Origin: DASXIF01 sp036498145
Lineage (GTDB): Bacteria > Actinomycetota > Actinomycetes > Mycobacteriales > Jatrophihabitantaceae
Assembly (NCBI GenBank): GCA_963708625.1
Contig: CAVPSV010000002.1
Coordinates: 1,070,676-1,134,675, forward strand
DNA length: 64,000 nucleotides
Direction of reading: 5' to 3'
In this document: one piece after another, positions 56,704 to 64,000 of the stretch
Numbering within the stretch: position 1 is the first letter of the stretch
Layout of the letters: each line of letters starts with the position of its first letter
The notes under the pieces: generated by a model
Databases searched by the model: none
Told to the model about the DNA's origin: nothing
Seen by the model: the letters and a program-made list of their open reading frames with translations, nothing else
Translations under genes and position numbers: made by a program

Positions 56704-58683
56704 CTACAGTCCGAACACCGGCTCCGGCACCGGGCTGTCGGCGTTGGTCCCGGTGCCCAGGGCGCCGTCAGCGTTCCACCCCCAGCAGTCGGCCGTGCCG
56801 GGGGTCAGCGCGGCGCAGGCGTGGATGTAGCCGGCGGAGATTGCCGCGACCGACGTCAGGCCGCTCACCGGTGTCGGTACCCGGCTGCCGGCCGTCGTCC
56901 CGTTACCCAGCTCTCCGTAGGCGTTGTCGCCCCAACAGTCCGCGCCGCCGCCCGACACCGTGGCGCAGGTGCTGAGGTATCCGGCGGAGATCGACGTGAT
57001 GCCGGTGAGGCCGCTCACGGGCACCGGCTGCGGCACCGAGGCCTGCGACGGCGACCCGTTACCCAGCTCGCCGTCGTAGTTGTAGCCCCAGCAGTCCGCC
57101 GTACCCCCGGACAGCAGCGCGCAGGTGTGGGCGTAACCGGCGCTGATCGCGGAGATTCCGGTCAGCCCGAGGACCGGAACCGGTCCCGAACCGAGCTGGG
57201 CGGTCCCGTTGCCGAGTTCGCCGTCGGTGTTCACACCCCAACATTGCGCCGTGCCGCCGGACAGCAGGGCGCAGGCGTGGTAGCCGCCGGCGGAGATCGC
57301 GCTGGCTCCGGTCAACCCGCGTACCGGGACCGGCACCGCACTGTCCGTCGTGGTCCCGTCACCCAACTGGTCGTAGGCGTTGATCCCCCAGCACTCGACC
57401 GTGCTGTCGGACAGCAGCGCGCAGGCGTTGTAGTAGTCGGCGGATATCGCGGTGACGCCGGTCAAGCCGGATACGGGCACTGGCACGTCGCTCGTCGTGG
57501 TCGTGCCGTCACCGAGTTCGCCGTAGCCGTTGTAGCCCCAGCAGTCGACGGTGCCACCGGACAGCAGCGCGCAGCCTCCGCCCCCACCGACCGAGATCGC
57601 GGTGACCCCGGTCAACCCGGCCACCCGCACCGGCTCGTAGCTCGTCGTGGTCGTGCCGTCACCCAGCTCGCCCTCGCTGTTGTCCCCCCAGCACTCCACG
57701 GTGCCACCGAGCAGCAGTGCGCAGCTGTCGTAGTTTCCGGCCGAAATCGCAATGACGTCCGGCGGATTGACGGTGATCGTCAATGTGACCGAGGCAGTGT
57801 TGGGCTTGCTCGACGTGCTGTCGACGACGGTAACCGTCACCGAACTCGTGCCGACCAGCGTGGGCGTGCCCGCAATCGCTCCCCCCGAGCTCAGTCGCAG
57901 ACCCTGTGGCAGGGCACCGCCGGAGACCGTCCACGTGTACGGGGCGGTGCCGCCGATTGCGACCAGCGACGTGGAATAGGGCTGACCGGTGTTCCCGACG
58001 GGCAGCGAGCGCGTGGTGATCGCAAACCCGACCACGGTGAATGCGATCGAGGCCTTCGCGCTGGGCTTGCGGGGCGAGGAGTCGGTGGCCTTGACGCTGA
58101 CCGACTTGGATCCCAGTTTGGTCGGCGTCCCGGACACCACCCCGGACGCGGATAGCGTCAGACCTGCCGGCAGCTTCCCGGTCCACGAATAGGGGGGCGT
58201 GCCGCCGATGGCCGCCAACGTGGTGCGGTACGGGGCACCGAGGACCGCGGTGGGGACCGTCGTCGTGGTGATCTGCAGCGCCACCACGTCGAACGTCAAT
58301 GCCTTCGTCGCCACCAACGCCGGCGTCGAGGAGTCGCTGACCCGCACGGTCACCCTCTTCGACCCTGCCGCGGTCGGCGTGCCGGACACGACGCCCGTGC
58401 TCGCACCGATCGACAACCCAGCCGGCAGCACTCCGGCGGAGATCGACCACGTCCTCGGTGCCAATCCCCCGCTGACCGCCAACTCTGTCGAGTACGCCAC
58501 CCCCACGACTGGCTTGGGCACCGTCTTCGTCGTGATCGTGGGCTTCGTCGCGGCCTCGGCGCCGCCAGGGCACAGCAGGCCAACGATCAGCGCCGCGATG
58601 ACGCACAAGATCAGGACTATGCCGCGCTGCGGCGAGGCCCCGTGACTGGCTCTGTGACCCGGATCGGCGTGGACGGCTCGCAT
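56704..58683 (-). CDS. Secreted protein with three Ig-like domains and a seven-blade RCC1 propeller
   Basis: A 659-residue protein with a signal peptide (to GGAEAAT). Three putative-Ig (He_PIG-like) domains follow, marked by GVAYSTELAVSGGLAP, GAPYRTTLAAIGGTPPYSW and GQPYSTSLVAIGGTAPYTW, then seven RCC1-type blades of about 50 residues. Each blade carries two Cys in a CALLSGGTVDCWG pattern, so seven disulfides are likely. Such proteins bind surface ligands or polymers; none can be named. The ATG at 58683 has its ribosome site (GGGGGAG) in the end of the tRNA fragment. An ATG five codons upstream is possible. Confidence 0.85.
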   Translation of the reverse strand: MRAVHADPGHRASHGASPQRGIVLILCVIAALIVGLLCPGGAEAATKPTITTKTVPKPVVGVAYSTELAVSGGLAPRTWSISAGVLPAGLSIGASTGVVSGTPTAAGSKRVTVRVSDSSTPALVATKALTFDVVALQITTTTVPTAVLGAPYRTTLAAIGGTPPYSWTGKLPAGLTLSASGVVSGTPTKLGSKSVSVKATDSSPRKPSAKASIAFTVVGFAITTRSLPVGNTGQPYSTSLVAIGGTAPYTWTVSGGALPQGLRLSSGGAIAGTPTLVGTSSVTVTVVDSTSSKPNTASVTLTITVNPPDVIAISAGNYDSCALLLGGTVECWGDNSEGELGDGTTTTSYEPVRVAGLTGVTAISVGGGGGCALLSGGTVDCWGYNGYGELGDGTTTTSDVPVPVSGLTGVTAISADYYNACALLSDSTVECWGINAYDQLGDGTTTDSAVPVPVRGLTGASAISAGGYHACALLSGGTAQCWGVNTDGELGNGTAQLGSGPVPVLGLTGISAISAGYAHTCALLSGGTADCWGYNYDGELGNGSPSQASVPQPVPVSGLTGITSISAGYLSTCATVSGGGADCWGDNAYGELGNGTTAGSRVPTPVSGLTSVAAISAGYIHACAALTPGTADCWGWNADGALGTGTNADSPVPEPVFGL

Positions 58684-58686
58684 CTG

Positions 58687-58732
58687 TGGCTCCCCCATCT
58701 GGACTCGAACCAGAAACCCTTCGATTAACAGT
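58687..58732 (-). tRNA. 3' fragment of a tRNA-Asn gene (probable attachment site)
   Basis: On the reverse strand ACTGTTAATCGAAGGG (anticodon GTT with its 3' arm) is followed by a perfect T arm (TCTGG TTCGAGT CCAGA) and the 3' end TGGGGGAGCCA. The 5' half is missing: no TCCCC acceptor strand or D arm precedes it, and the left half of the anticodon stem no longer pairs. This is what an integrase leaves at one end of an element inserted in a tRNA gene. Confidence 0.75.
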
Positions 58733-59036
58733 CCGACCGGACCAGTGACGTTCCATCCTGGCTAGGACCGAGACGTCCCGAATCGTGGCCGATCGCGGCC
58801 CTGCCATCGGGAATGCGCGCCGTGTCGTCTCGGCTCGTCATTCCTCGTGTGTGACCACTCGTGTGACCATCCACAAGATCCAGTCATCGACCGCGAAGGC
58901 CGAGTCGTAGTGGTGCCGCTAGAGTGCCTCAGCGGGATCTCGGACAGGCGGAAATCGACCAGATCTGGCGATTCGAGAGCCTCGTACAGGTCGTCGAGGG
59001 GATTCGGCGAAGGCCAGCTCCAGACGGTCATCGGCT
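58733..59036. other. Gene-free stretch beside the tRNA fragment
   Basis: About 300 bp with no credible reading frame. Several short open frames exist but have neither ribosome sites nor family likeness. No integrase gene is visible here, so it would lie at the far end of the island or be lost. Confidence 0.6.
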
Positions 59037-59444
59037 TCAATTGCTGTCAGGCCGCTGCAGGAGAACACCAAAGCCAGCGGCCGCGAACAGGCCGCCGACG
59101 GCCACATCTGCTACAAGACCGACCCATGGGCCGACCCCGTGCGGCCGCCAAATGATGTAGCCGATCCAGGCGGCGATGCCCGCGATGACCTCAGCGAGCA
59201 CGAAACTCGGCCAGTTCCAGTCCCGGCGACGTTTCGTGACGACATCTAGCAGGCGGTTGGCTTGGATCTCGATTACCTTGGCGAGGGTTTCGGATGGAAT
59301 TTCGAGCGCCTCGTGCTCGACGAGCGCGGCGTATAGCGCGACGTCCTCTCTGAGGTGCTCGCGGGTCCGACTCCTTCGGCTCAGACCGAACAGCGCGCGG
59401 ATCGCGCCCGACACCTCGCCGAAGTAGCTGCGAATCTCTGACAC
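59037..59444 (-). CDS. Small membrane protein of unknown function
   Basis: About 135 residues. A charged N-terminal half (VSEIRSYFGEVSGAIRALFG, SRRSRTREHLRED) precedes two membrane spans (FVLAEVIAGIAAWIGYIIW and VGLVADVAVGGLFAAAGFG). GTG start at 59444, 10 bp past the stop of the gene at 59455, so the two are an operon. No family recognised. It lies in the presumed island. Confidence 0.6.
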   Translation of the reverse strand: MSEIRSYFGEVSGAIRALFGLSRRSRTREHLREDVALYAALVEHEALEIPSETLAKVIEIQANRLLDVVTKRRRDWNWPSFVLAEVIAGIAAWIGYIIWRPHGVGPWVGLVADVAVGGLFAAAGFGVLLQRPDSN

Positions 59445-59454
59445 TTCTGTGCCG

Positions 59455-59862
59455 TTAGAGCTGCAGCATGATGGCTTCGATCGCCAAGGTTGCCGCCTGG
59501 GTGAGCGCAGCGCCGGCGGCAAGCTCGGCGGTACACTGCTGAATGGCGATCGAGTCGGCTGGCGAAGTGATGCCGCTCAAAGTTCGACCGATATTCGCAG
59601 CTCGGGTCAGGTGCGCGACGGCCTCACTGTAGGGCCGGTCGACGCTGGGCACGCTGTACGGCAGCGCCTCGCGCATCTCTCGTGCTACTGAGGCAAGGTG
59701 TTCGTGTGCGGCACGAATGGTCCCGAGGCCCTCGTCCGCGGGCTGCTGTTTGGCGATGCCGGCGGCCTGGCCGACACCCGCCAAGGCGTCCCCGAAGCGG
59801 CCAGTAAGGCCGGGGTGCGCCTCTGTCCAGCACATGACCGCTCGTGCGTCTTCCTCTGACAT
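59455..59862 (-). CDS. Hypothetical protein
   Basis: A 135-residue soluble, helical protein. It begins MSEEDARAVMCWTEAHPGLT and ends in an Ala-rich amphipathic helix (AAGAALTQAATLAIEAIMLQL). No family recognised. It is first of a two-gene operon and divergent from the gene at 60083. Confidence 0.55.
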   Translation of the reverse strand: MSEEDARAVMCWTEAHPGLTGRFGDALAGVGQAAGIAKQQPADEGLGTIRAAHEHLASVAREMREALPYSVPSVDRPYSEAVAHLTRAANIGRTLSGITSPADSIAIQQCTAELAAGAALTQAATLAIEAIMLQL

Positions 59863-60060
59863 GGACCAATTTTCTCCCGTAAAGGCGGCTTACGCGGGAT
59901 CTCTGCGCTCGCGTGTCGGGCGCGCCCGATCCGCCGTCGTGGTCGATCCGGGGCTGCCCGACCTGGCGGGCCGCCGAGCACGTTCTGCATCCGGCTAGTC
60001 GAACGGGAGCGGGCTTTCGCCCTCGCCGGCCATTGCACGGACATCTTCCGATCAGAGGCG

Positions 60061-60086
60061 CTCACCCGGCACACTCCAAGTCATGA
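60061..60086. repeat. Leader motif shared with 62445-62478, copy 1
   Basis: CTCACCCGGCACAC then TCCAAGTCATGA immediately precedes and includes the ATG of the gene at 60083. The same motif, with a duplicated GGCACAC and one extra G, precedes the gene at 62474. It is probably a duplicated promoter/start region within the island. Confidence 0.75.
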
Positions 60087-60520
60087 TCGAGAAGCTCGAC
60101 GACGTGTGGGTCGGCCGCGATTACCCGATGCTTCGCGAGATCACGCGAAGGATCGATGCCGGTGAAGCACCGCGACGAGACGTCGTAGCGGCGGCCATCG
60201 GCCTGGACGACCACCAGGCGATGCTCGCCGCGGATGCACTTGCGCGGCGTGGACTGATCGTCGGCCAGCGCATCGAGGAGGCCGGCATCGTGTTCTTCAC
60301 GGATGTCGCCGGCAGCGCGTACCTCATGACCGGCCTGCACCCGGATGGCGACGATCTGACGTCGACCTTCATCGGGATGTTGCGGCAAGCGGCTGACGAA
60401 ACCGCCGACGAAGACGAGCGCGGACGCCTTCGCCGTGCTGCCGACGCCGTGGTCGGCGTATCACGCGATGTGATGGTCGGTGTGATGACCGCTTACGCCA
60501 GCCAGCACCTGCCGCACTGA
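60083..60520 (+). CDS. Hypothetical protein, winged-helix-like N-terminus
   Basis: A 145-residue protein. The first 70 residues (LREITRRIDAGEAPRRDVVA, LDDHQAMLAADALARRGLIV) look like a winged helix; the rest is helical with an acidic patch (DETADEDERG). No family recognised. A small membrane-protein gene follows 1 bp downstream. The start shares a leader motif with the gene at 62474. Confidence 0.6.
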   Translation: MIEKLDDVWVGRDYPMLREITRRIDAGEAPRRDVVAAAIGLDDHQAMLAADALARRGLIVGQRIEEAGIVFFTDVAGSAYLMTGLHPDGDDLTSTFIGMLRQAADETADEDERGRLRRAADAVVGVSRDVMVGVMTAYASQHLPH

Positions 60521-60521
60521 G

Positions 60522-60704
60522 ATGTCCGCCGTGGAGATCGCAACGCTGATCATCGGTGCGCTGACCCTGCTCGCCGCAGGTGGCGCACTGCTCTACGCCT
60601 GGCGTCTCGACCGGCGCGACACCGACCGAGGCGACGTGCGGTGGGTGATCCAACGCCACGCCGGCAGAGTTGAACTGCTCAACAACGGCGTCAGATTCGC
60701 TTGA
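60522..60704 (+). CDS. Very small membrane protein
   Basis: Sixty residues: one N-terminal membrane span (IATLIIGALTLLAAGGALLY) and a basic cytoplasmic tail (WRLDRRDTDRGDVRW). It starts 1 bp past the previous stop, so it is cotranscribed. It may be the truncated front of a longer gene, since a 390-bp gene-free stretch follows. Confidence 0.5.
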   Translation: MSAVEIATLIIGALTLLAAGGALLYAWRLDRRDTDRGDVRWVIQRHAGRVELLNNGVRFA

Positions 60705-61091
60705 ACGGCGCGAACAAATTCCGACCTTGTTGTAAGCCTGTCGATGAACGGTCCCACCCAATCCATCCACCCTGCCCCGCCTCCTTCGGGAACGACCTGA
60801 ATGAACCGGGCGTGCAGGCAGTCAATTCTCGTCGTGACGGTTCCGTTAGGCGCGCCTATCGAGTACTACGAACTCGCGACGACCAAGCCCTCGGAGGCGA
60901 CTAAACACTCGAATCGGTCGACATCTGGGAGCACGTCCCTACACGGCGCGCTAGGAGTGGCGAGCTTAAGAGCGGCTACGCGACCTGATCGCGGCCGTGC
61001 AACTTCGAGGTCCAGAGTGCAGCCTGGACGCGACCAGGTCGCGTATCAGCCACCGCGCGACTTTGATTGACCTCGCCTCCTGGGTGCGGGA
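60705..61091. other. Gene-free stretch in the island
   Basis: About 390 bp with lower GC than the chromosome genes and no supported reading frame. It might be decayed coding DNA; TGCCGG- or CGCGAC-type short repeats are not organised enough to name. Confidence 0.5.
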
Positions 61092-62402
61092 CTACCTCCC
61101 TTCGAGAAACCTCGCGGCGAGCGCGCTCCGTACGGGACGAGCGAGTTCGATGCCGGCTTCCATGCCCCGCCAGATCTCTTTGCCATCCGCGGATACGACG
61201 AATTCCTCGTCCCCGCGAAATTCGACTCGGTACTTGACCCATGTCGGTCCTTCGCCGTTGTGGTAAGCCCAGCCAAGCGTCGTCTCACCGAAGACTTCGT
61301 GTTCCTCTGCTATCACGCTGTAGGCGGTCTGTGACGCTGCCAGATGCCGGGTCGACGCTTCATCTCGACTAACCTGCGTGATGAATCGAATAATGACTTC
61401 CAATCGTCGTCTCTTTTCGGCTTGGGCCGCTTGACGGACGCCGAGGGTGACCTCATCTAGCTGGGCCATGATCGCGTCTGGATCCTCGCTGGCGTCATTC
61501 GACGTGTCCAACGCCGCCTCCAGGTCCGTTGCCATAGCTGCTGCTGACTGATACCGGAGTTCAGGACGATAAGCGAAGACTTGGTCGAAGACGCCAAGTA
61601 CGCGTTGAAGAGTTCGAGGCTCAAGTTGGGCCGCGAGCGCCTGTCTTACTGGCCCACGCTGGTGCGGCATCGAGCCGGATTCATCGATCAAGATCTTCGG
61701 CTCGTATCCGGTCGCCGCATAGAGAACCAGGCCGCCAAGTTGCGTGACGTCGCCGACAGCGGTCCGAGCGCCGAACGCATGCTCCGGCAGGCGGAGGAAA
61801 CGGTTGCCGACCTCTTCGCCGACACGGGTCAAGTCATCGAAGTCAACGTTGTTGAAGGACAAGCCGAAGTCGACCAGAACCGGTGCATCGAGCGATCTCC
61901 CGTACAGCATTATGTTTGCCGGTTTGACGTCTCGGTGCACAACGCCCATGCCGTGACAACATCCAAGGGTCGCAGCGAGCTGGTGCAGAAGTCCGATCGA
62001 TACGGGAAGTGGGACCGGCCCGTTGCTGCGAACATGTTTCGCCAGCGTGGTCCCATCGACCCAATCGACCACTAGAAACATCGGATGTCCTACATCTCGC
62101 CATGTTGCTGCATTGTGGTCGAGCAATCTTGGGATCCCAGGCGATCCAGACAGCGTTTCGTAGGCCGCGACTTCCCGCCGCATCCTTCGGCGCGCGCGCA
62201 TATCGTTGGGCCTCGTCAAACACTTGAGGAAGCCAAAATTGCCCGGCTCGACCAAGTCGTTCACCTTGGATCCTTGGCCTTGACCTCCGCGACGATCGAA
62301 GCCAGGCTGAATTTCCCAGCGCCCTTTCCACGGCTCATCCACAACGTTGAGGCTAAGTCGCCTCACGCCGAGGTGGTTGCACCGCGCGGCAAGGTCGACC
62401 AA
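61092..62402 (-). CDS. Soluble Ser/Thr protein kinase (Hanks type)
   Basis: A 436-residue protein. The kinase domain (about 35-290) has an unusual Gly-rich loop (RRGGQGQGSKV), Lys59 in FGFLKCL, HRDVKPANIML (catalytic loop) and VDFGLS (DFG). There is no membrane span or PASTA repeat. A C-terminal helical and beta part (about 320-436, with ADGKEIWRGMEAG) is unassigned. The TTG start at 62402 follows TTGGAG. It lies in the presumed island, where lone kinases of this sort may act in phage defence or host take-over; that is inference. Confidence 0.8.
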   Translation of the reverse strand: MVDLAARCNHLGVRRLSLNVVDEPWKGRWEIQPGFDRRGGQGQGSKVNDLVEPGNFGFLKCLTRPNDMRARRRMRREVAAYETLSGSPGIPRLLDHNAATWRDVGHPMFLVVDWVDGTTLAKHVRSNGPVPLPVSIGLLHQLAATLGCCHGMGVVHRDVKPANIMLYGRSLDAPVLVDFGLSFNNVDFDDLTRVGEEVGNRFLRLPEHAFGARTAVGDVTQLGGLVLYAATGYEPKILIDESGSMPHQRGPVRQALAAQLEPRTLQRVLGVFDQVFAYRPELRYQSAAAMATDLEAALDTSNDASEDPDAIMAQLDEVTLGVRQAAQAEKRRRLEVIIRFITQVSRDEASTRHLAASQTAYSVIAEEHEVFGETTLGWAYHNGEGPTWVKYRVEFRGDEEFVVSADGKEIWRGMEAGIELARPVRSALAARFLEGR

Positions 62403-62444
62403 ACGAGGGCTCCAACGGCGTCAACCGCTTCCGACAAGGCAGCC

Positions 62445-62478
62445 TCACCCGGCACACGGCACACTCCAAGGTCATGAC
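62445..62478. repeat. Leader motif shared with 60061-60086, copy 2
   Basis: CTCACCCGGCACACGGCACAC then TCCAAGGTCATGA precedes the gene at 62474. Compared with copy 1 it has a 7-bp tandem duplication (GGCACAC) and one added G. Confidence 0.75.
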
Positions 62479-63004
62479 GGATTGGGTGGCTGACGGCATC
62501 GCCGGTGCTGGTGTCCTCATCGCCGCCGTGTCGTTCGAGGCGAGCCGGCGCGCAAGCAATCGCGCTGACGAAGCCGGCGCGAGCGCGGACAGCATGGCGG
62601 AGTCGCTGAGACGGATCGCCGACCTACAAGAGGCTGCTGTCCAACGACGCCAAACCGAGCCGCGGGCGGAGCGCTGGACGGAGGCCGACAGCGGCGGTCC
62701 GAAGGTGACGGAGTTCGCGCTGCAGCCGCCGCGGGGTCCGGTATTCAACGTCGAGTACCGGGGCGGCGTCCTTTTCGCACTCCGCAACGTCAGCACAACG
62801 CCGGCGACAGCTGTGACCATAGATCCGGAGAGCTTCCCGTTCACGATGGGCCGTAACCTGCCTGACCGGGTCACGCTGTACCCGATGCAGTCGCACGAGT
62901 TCCAGGTGTTTTCCGCGTCGGGTGCTCCCAGACCGGGTGAGGTTCTGGTCAGCTGCGATGAGTGGTCCGAGCCGCGGCACGTGCCGATGCCACCAACACG
63001 GTAA
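62474..63004 (+). CDS. Hypothetical protein with N-terminal membrane helix
   Basis: A 176-residue protein. Residues 5-25 (VADGIAGAGVLIAAVSFEAS) may span the membrane, followed by a coiled helix (SMAESLRRIADLQEAAVQRR) and a beta-rich domain (YRGGVLFALRNVSTTPATAV). No family recognised. It starts in the repeated leader motif and is followed 10 bp later by another orphan. Confidence 0.6.
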   Translation: MTDWVADGIAGAGVLIAAVSFEASRRASNRADEAGASADSMAESLRRIADLQEAAVQRRQTEPRAERWTEADSGGPKVTEFALQPPRGPVFNVEYRGGVLFALRNVSTTPATAVTIDPESFPFTMGRNLPDRVTLYPMQSHEFQVFSASGAPRPGEVLVSCDEWSEPRHVPMPPTR

Positions 63005-63014
63005 GGGGGTCAGC

Positions 63015-63506
63015 ATGCCACAGCACAGAGGCGGCGATCCGATTCTCGAGGCGGTCGGATGGGTGGCCGCTGCCGGCGCAGCCATGGAGTGGGCGCTCAC
63101 TGACCTCCACGAGACATTATTGGGAGGACCGCACGCCCACGTGCAGGTGGCAGGCGAAACTTTTGATGCCGCCCTCCAGGCCTGCCGCAGGTTGATCAAA
63201 CACATCGAGATGCGCGGCGGCCGCGGCGAGCTCGCGGCCCGTGTCCGCACAGCCGTCAACGCCGCAGCGGTTGCCTGGGAAGAGCGGGGCGCTGTCGTGC
63301 ACGGCTTGTGGTGGGCGAACGACGACACGGAGCAACTGCCGCGGCAGACGTCGTACGCATGGCGGATGCGCAGAACTGGTCTCGAAGAGAAGACCTATAC
63401 CGTCGAGGATCTCTATCAGATCGCCGACCGTCTCCGCGCTGCATCGGACGCTCTCGCGCTGCTGGAGACGGAGATCCGCGAACAGGAGCTGCTGCGGGGC
63501 GATTGA
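63015..63506 (+). CDS. Hypothetical helical protein
   Basis: A 163-residue protein that seems wholly helical, with WEERGAVVHGLWW in the middle and a long C-terminal helix (VEDLYQIADRLRAASDALAL). AGGGGG precedes ATG 63015. It forms an operon with the gene at 62474. The RxxxVH-like pattern near residue 90 recalls abortive-infection or AbiV-type proteins, but the likeness is weak. Confidence 0.55.
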   Translation: MPQHRGGDPILEAVGWVAAAGAAMEWALTDLHETLLGGPHAHVQVAGETFDAALQACRRLIKHIEMRGGRGELAARVRTAVNAAAVAWEERGAVVHGLWWANDDTEQLPRQTSYAWRMRRTGLEEKTYTVEDLYQIADRLRAASDALALLETEIREQELLRGD

Positions 63507-63749
63507 CCTGATGCCCGTCGATTACCTCTCGGATGTGCGCGACGACCCCCCCGAGTTTGGGGCTTCGCGTATGTCGTGCTCACACGATGGTCACACCGGC
63601 GGCAACGCTCACGCCAGCTCTTCAGCCCCGGTCGGGCTGCCGACCTGGAGTCCGCTCGCACGTACAGGCTCGAAATCGCGTGGACCTGCAGATATGCGAT
63701 TGTGGGAGGTTTCCGACCTGTCGTACGAGGTATCGTGGGCCGCGTTGCG

Positions 63750-63974
63750 TCAGAGGAGATGCGATAGCCCGAAGCCATCATCCGGTAAATGGATCCATCC
63801 TTCACGGCATGCGCGAGCGATTCCTACCTTGTCGAGTTGGCTGATCGAGTGCAGAGTTCCGTCGCGTTGGCGTGCGCGAGCGACGAGAGCACACACAAGG
63901 GCATCCGCGTCGTCAGCCGTTAGTTTCCAGCTGCCGTTGGCTGGAGTGACATATTGTCCGAGCAATGACCTCAT
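63750..63974 (-). CDS. Hypothetical protein, possibly continuing past the window edge
   Basis: Seventy-four residues (NGSWKLTADDADALVCALVA, then DKVGIARACREGWIHLPDDG). The frame stays open to the window end, so the true start may be outside. No family recognised. The 243 bp between this stop and the gene at 63015 hold no supported gene. Confidence 0.4.
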   Translation of the reverse strand: MRSLLGQYVTPANGSWKLTADDADALVCALVARARQRDGTLHSISQLDKVGIARACREGWIHLPDDGFGLSHLL

Positions 63975-64000
63975 GTTGCCCGCCTGACGGGCAGGAGATA

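Noticed and set aside
58847..59160. Short + strand frames beside the tRNA fragment
   Set aside because: No start signals, no likeness to integrases or excisionases, and overlap with the membrane-protein gene at 59037.
63416..63805. A 129-residue frame on the - strand
   Set aside because: Arg/Ser-rich, overlaps the gene at 63015 and has no ribosome site or family likeness.

Overview
The window is 64 kb of high-GC DNA from an actinobacterium. Many genes use GTG or TTG starts, and the families point the same way: an F420-type luciferase-like oxidoreductase, an AccD3-like carboxyltransferase, a DUF222/HNH (13E12-type) nuclease, a DUF6221-like protein, a SARP/BTAD regulator and an actinobacterial ECF transporter locus with a secreted alpha-barrel protein. 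I cannot name the genus. No rRNA, CRISPR array or intact tRNA was seen.

Layout. 0-3.6 kb: an acyl-CoA dehydrogenase pair, a secreted alpha/beta hydrolase and a small cyclic-nucleotide-binding protein. 3.6-6.5 kb: a three-gene operon (secreted esterase, SDR, carboxymuconolactone-decarboxylase-like) broken by many 1-base indels, probably poor sequence. 6.5-8.6 kb: rhomboid protease and a divergent MarR/FMN-reductase pair. 8.6-12.2 kb: zinc/manganese ABC transporter with a Zur-like box. 12.2-19.4 kb: epimerase, membrane proteins, SDR, ferredoxin-reductase-like flavoprotein and an acetyltransferase. 19.4-25.6 kb: a signalling island made of a lone receiver, a 900-residue protein with two complete histidine kinases, a receiver-cyclase-SARP fusion, and two divergent cyclic-nucleotide-binding proteins. 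25.6-32 kb: AraC regulator, F420 oxidoreductase, AccD3-like protein, CPBP protease and small genes. 32-41 kb: three paralogous secreted GH16 glycosidases among a molybdopterin oxidoreductase, VOC proteins and an HNH protein. 42-44 kb: gluconate kinase and permease (permease frameshifted). 44.5-50.8 kb: a cobalamin-riboswitch operon for a secreted alpha-barrel protein, a secreted DUF4430-like protein and an ECF transporter. 51.4-56.2 kb: HtrA-like protease and the moxR-DUF58-batA-batB operon. 56.7-58.7 kb: a secreted Ig plus seven-blade RCC1 protein. 58.7 kb to the end: DNA beyond a 46-nt tRNA-Asn 3' fragment, read as one end of an integrated island with small orphan genes and a Ser/Thr kinase.

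Cross-cutting signals. Three copies of a 48-bp near-perfect palindrome lie in the first 12.3 kb. Four lysine-rich orphan proteins (41.1, 44.1, 50.9 and 56.2 kb) stand out from an arginine-preferring background; one looks like an NlpC/P60-type Cys-His enzyme. Short tandem repeats sit at several gene ends and promoters. Single-base frameshifts also hit the molybdopterin oxidoreductase and the gluconate permease, so apparent pseudogenes here should first be suspected of being sequence errors.
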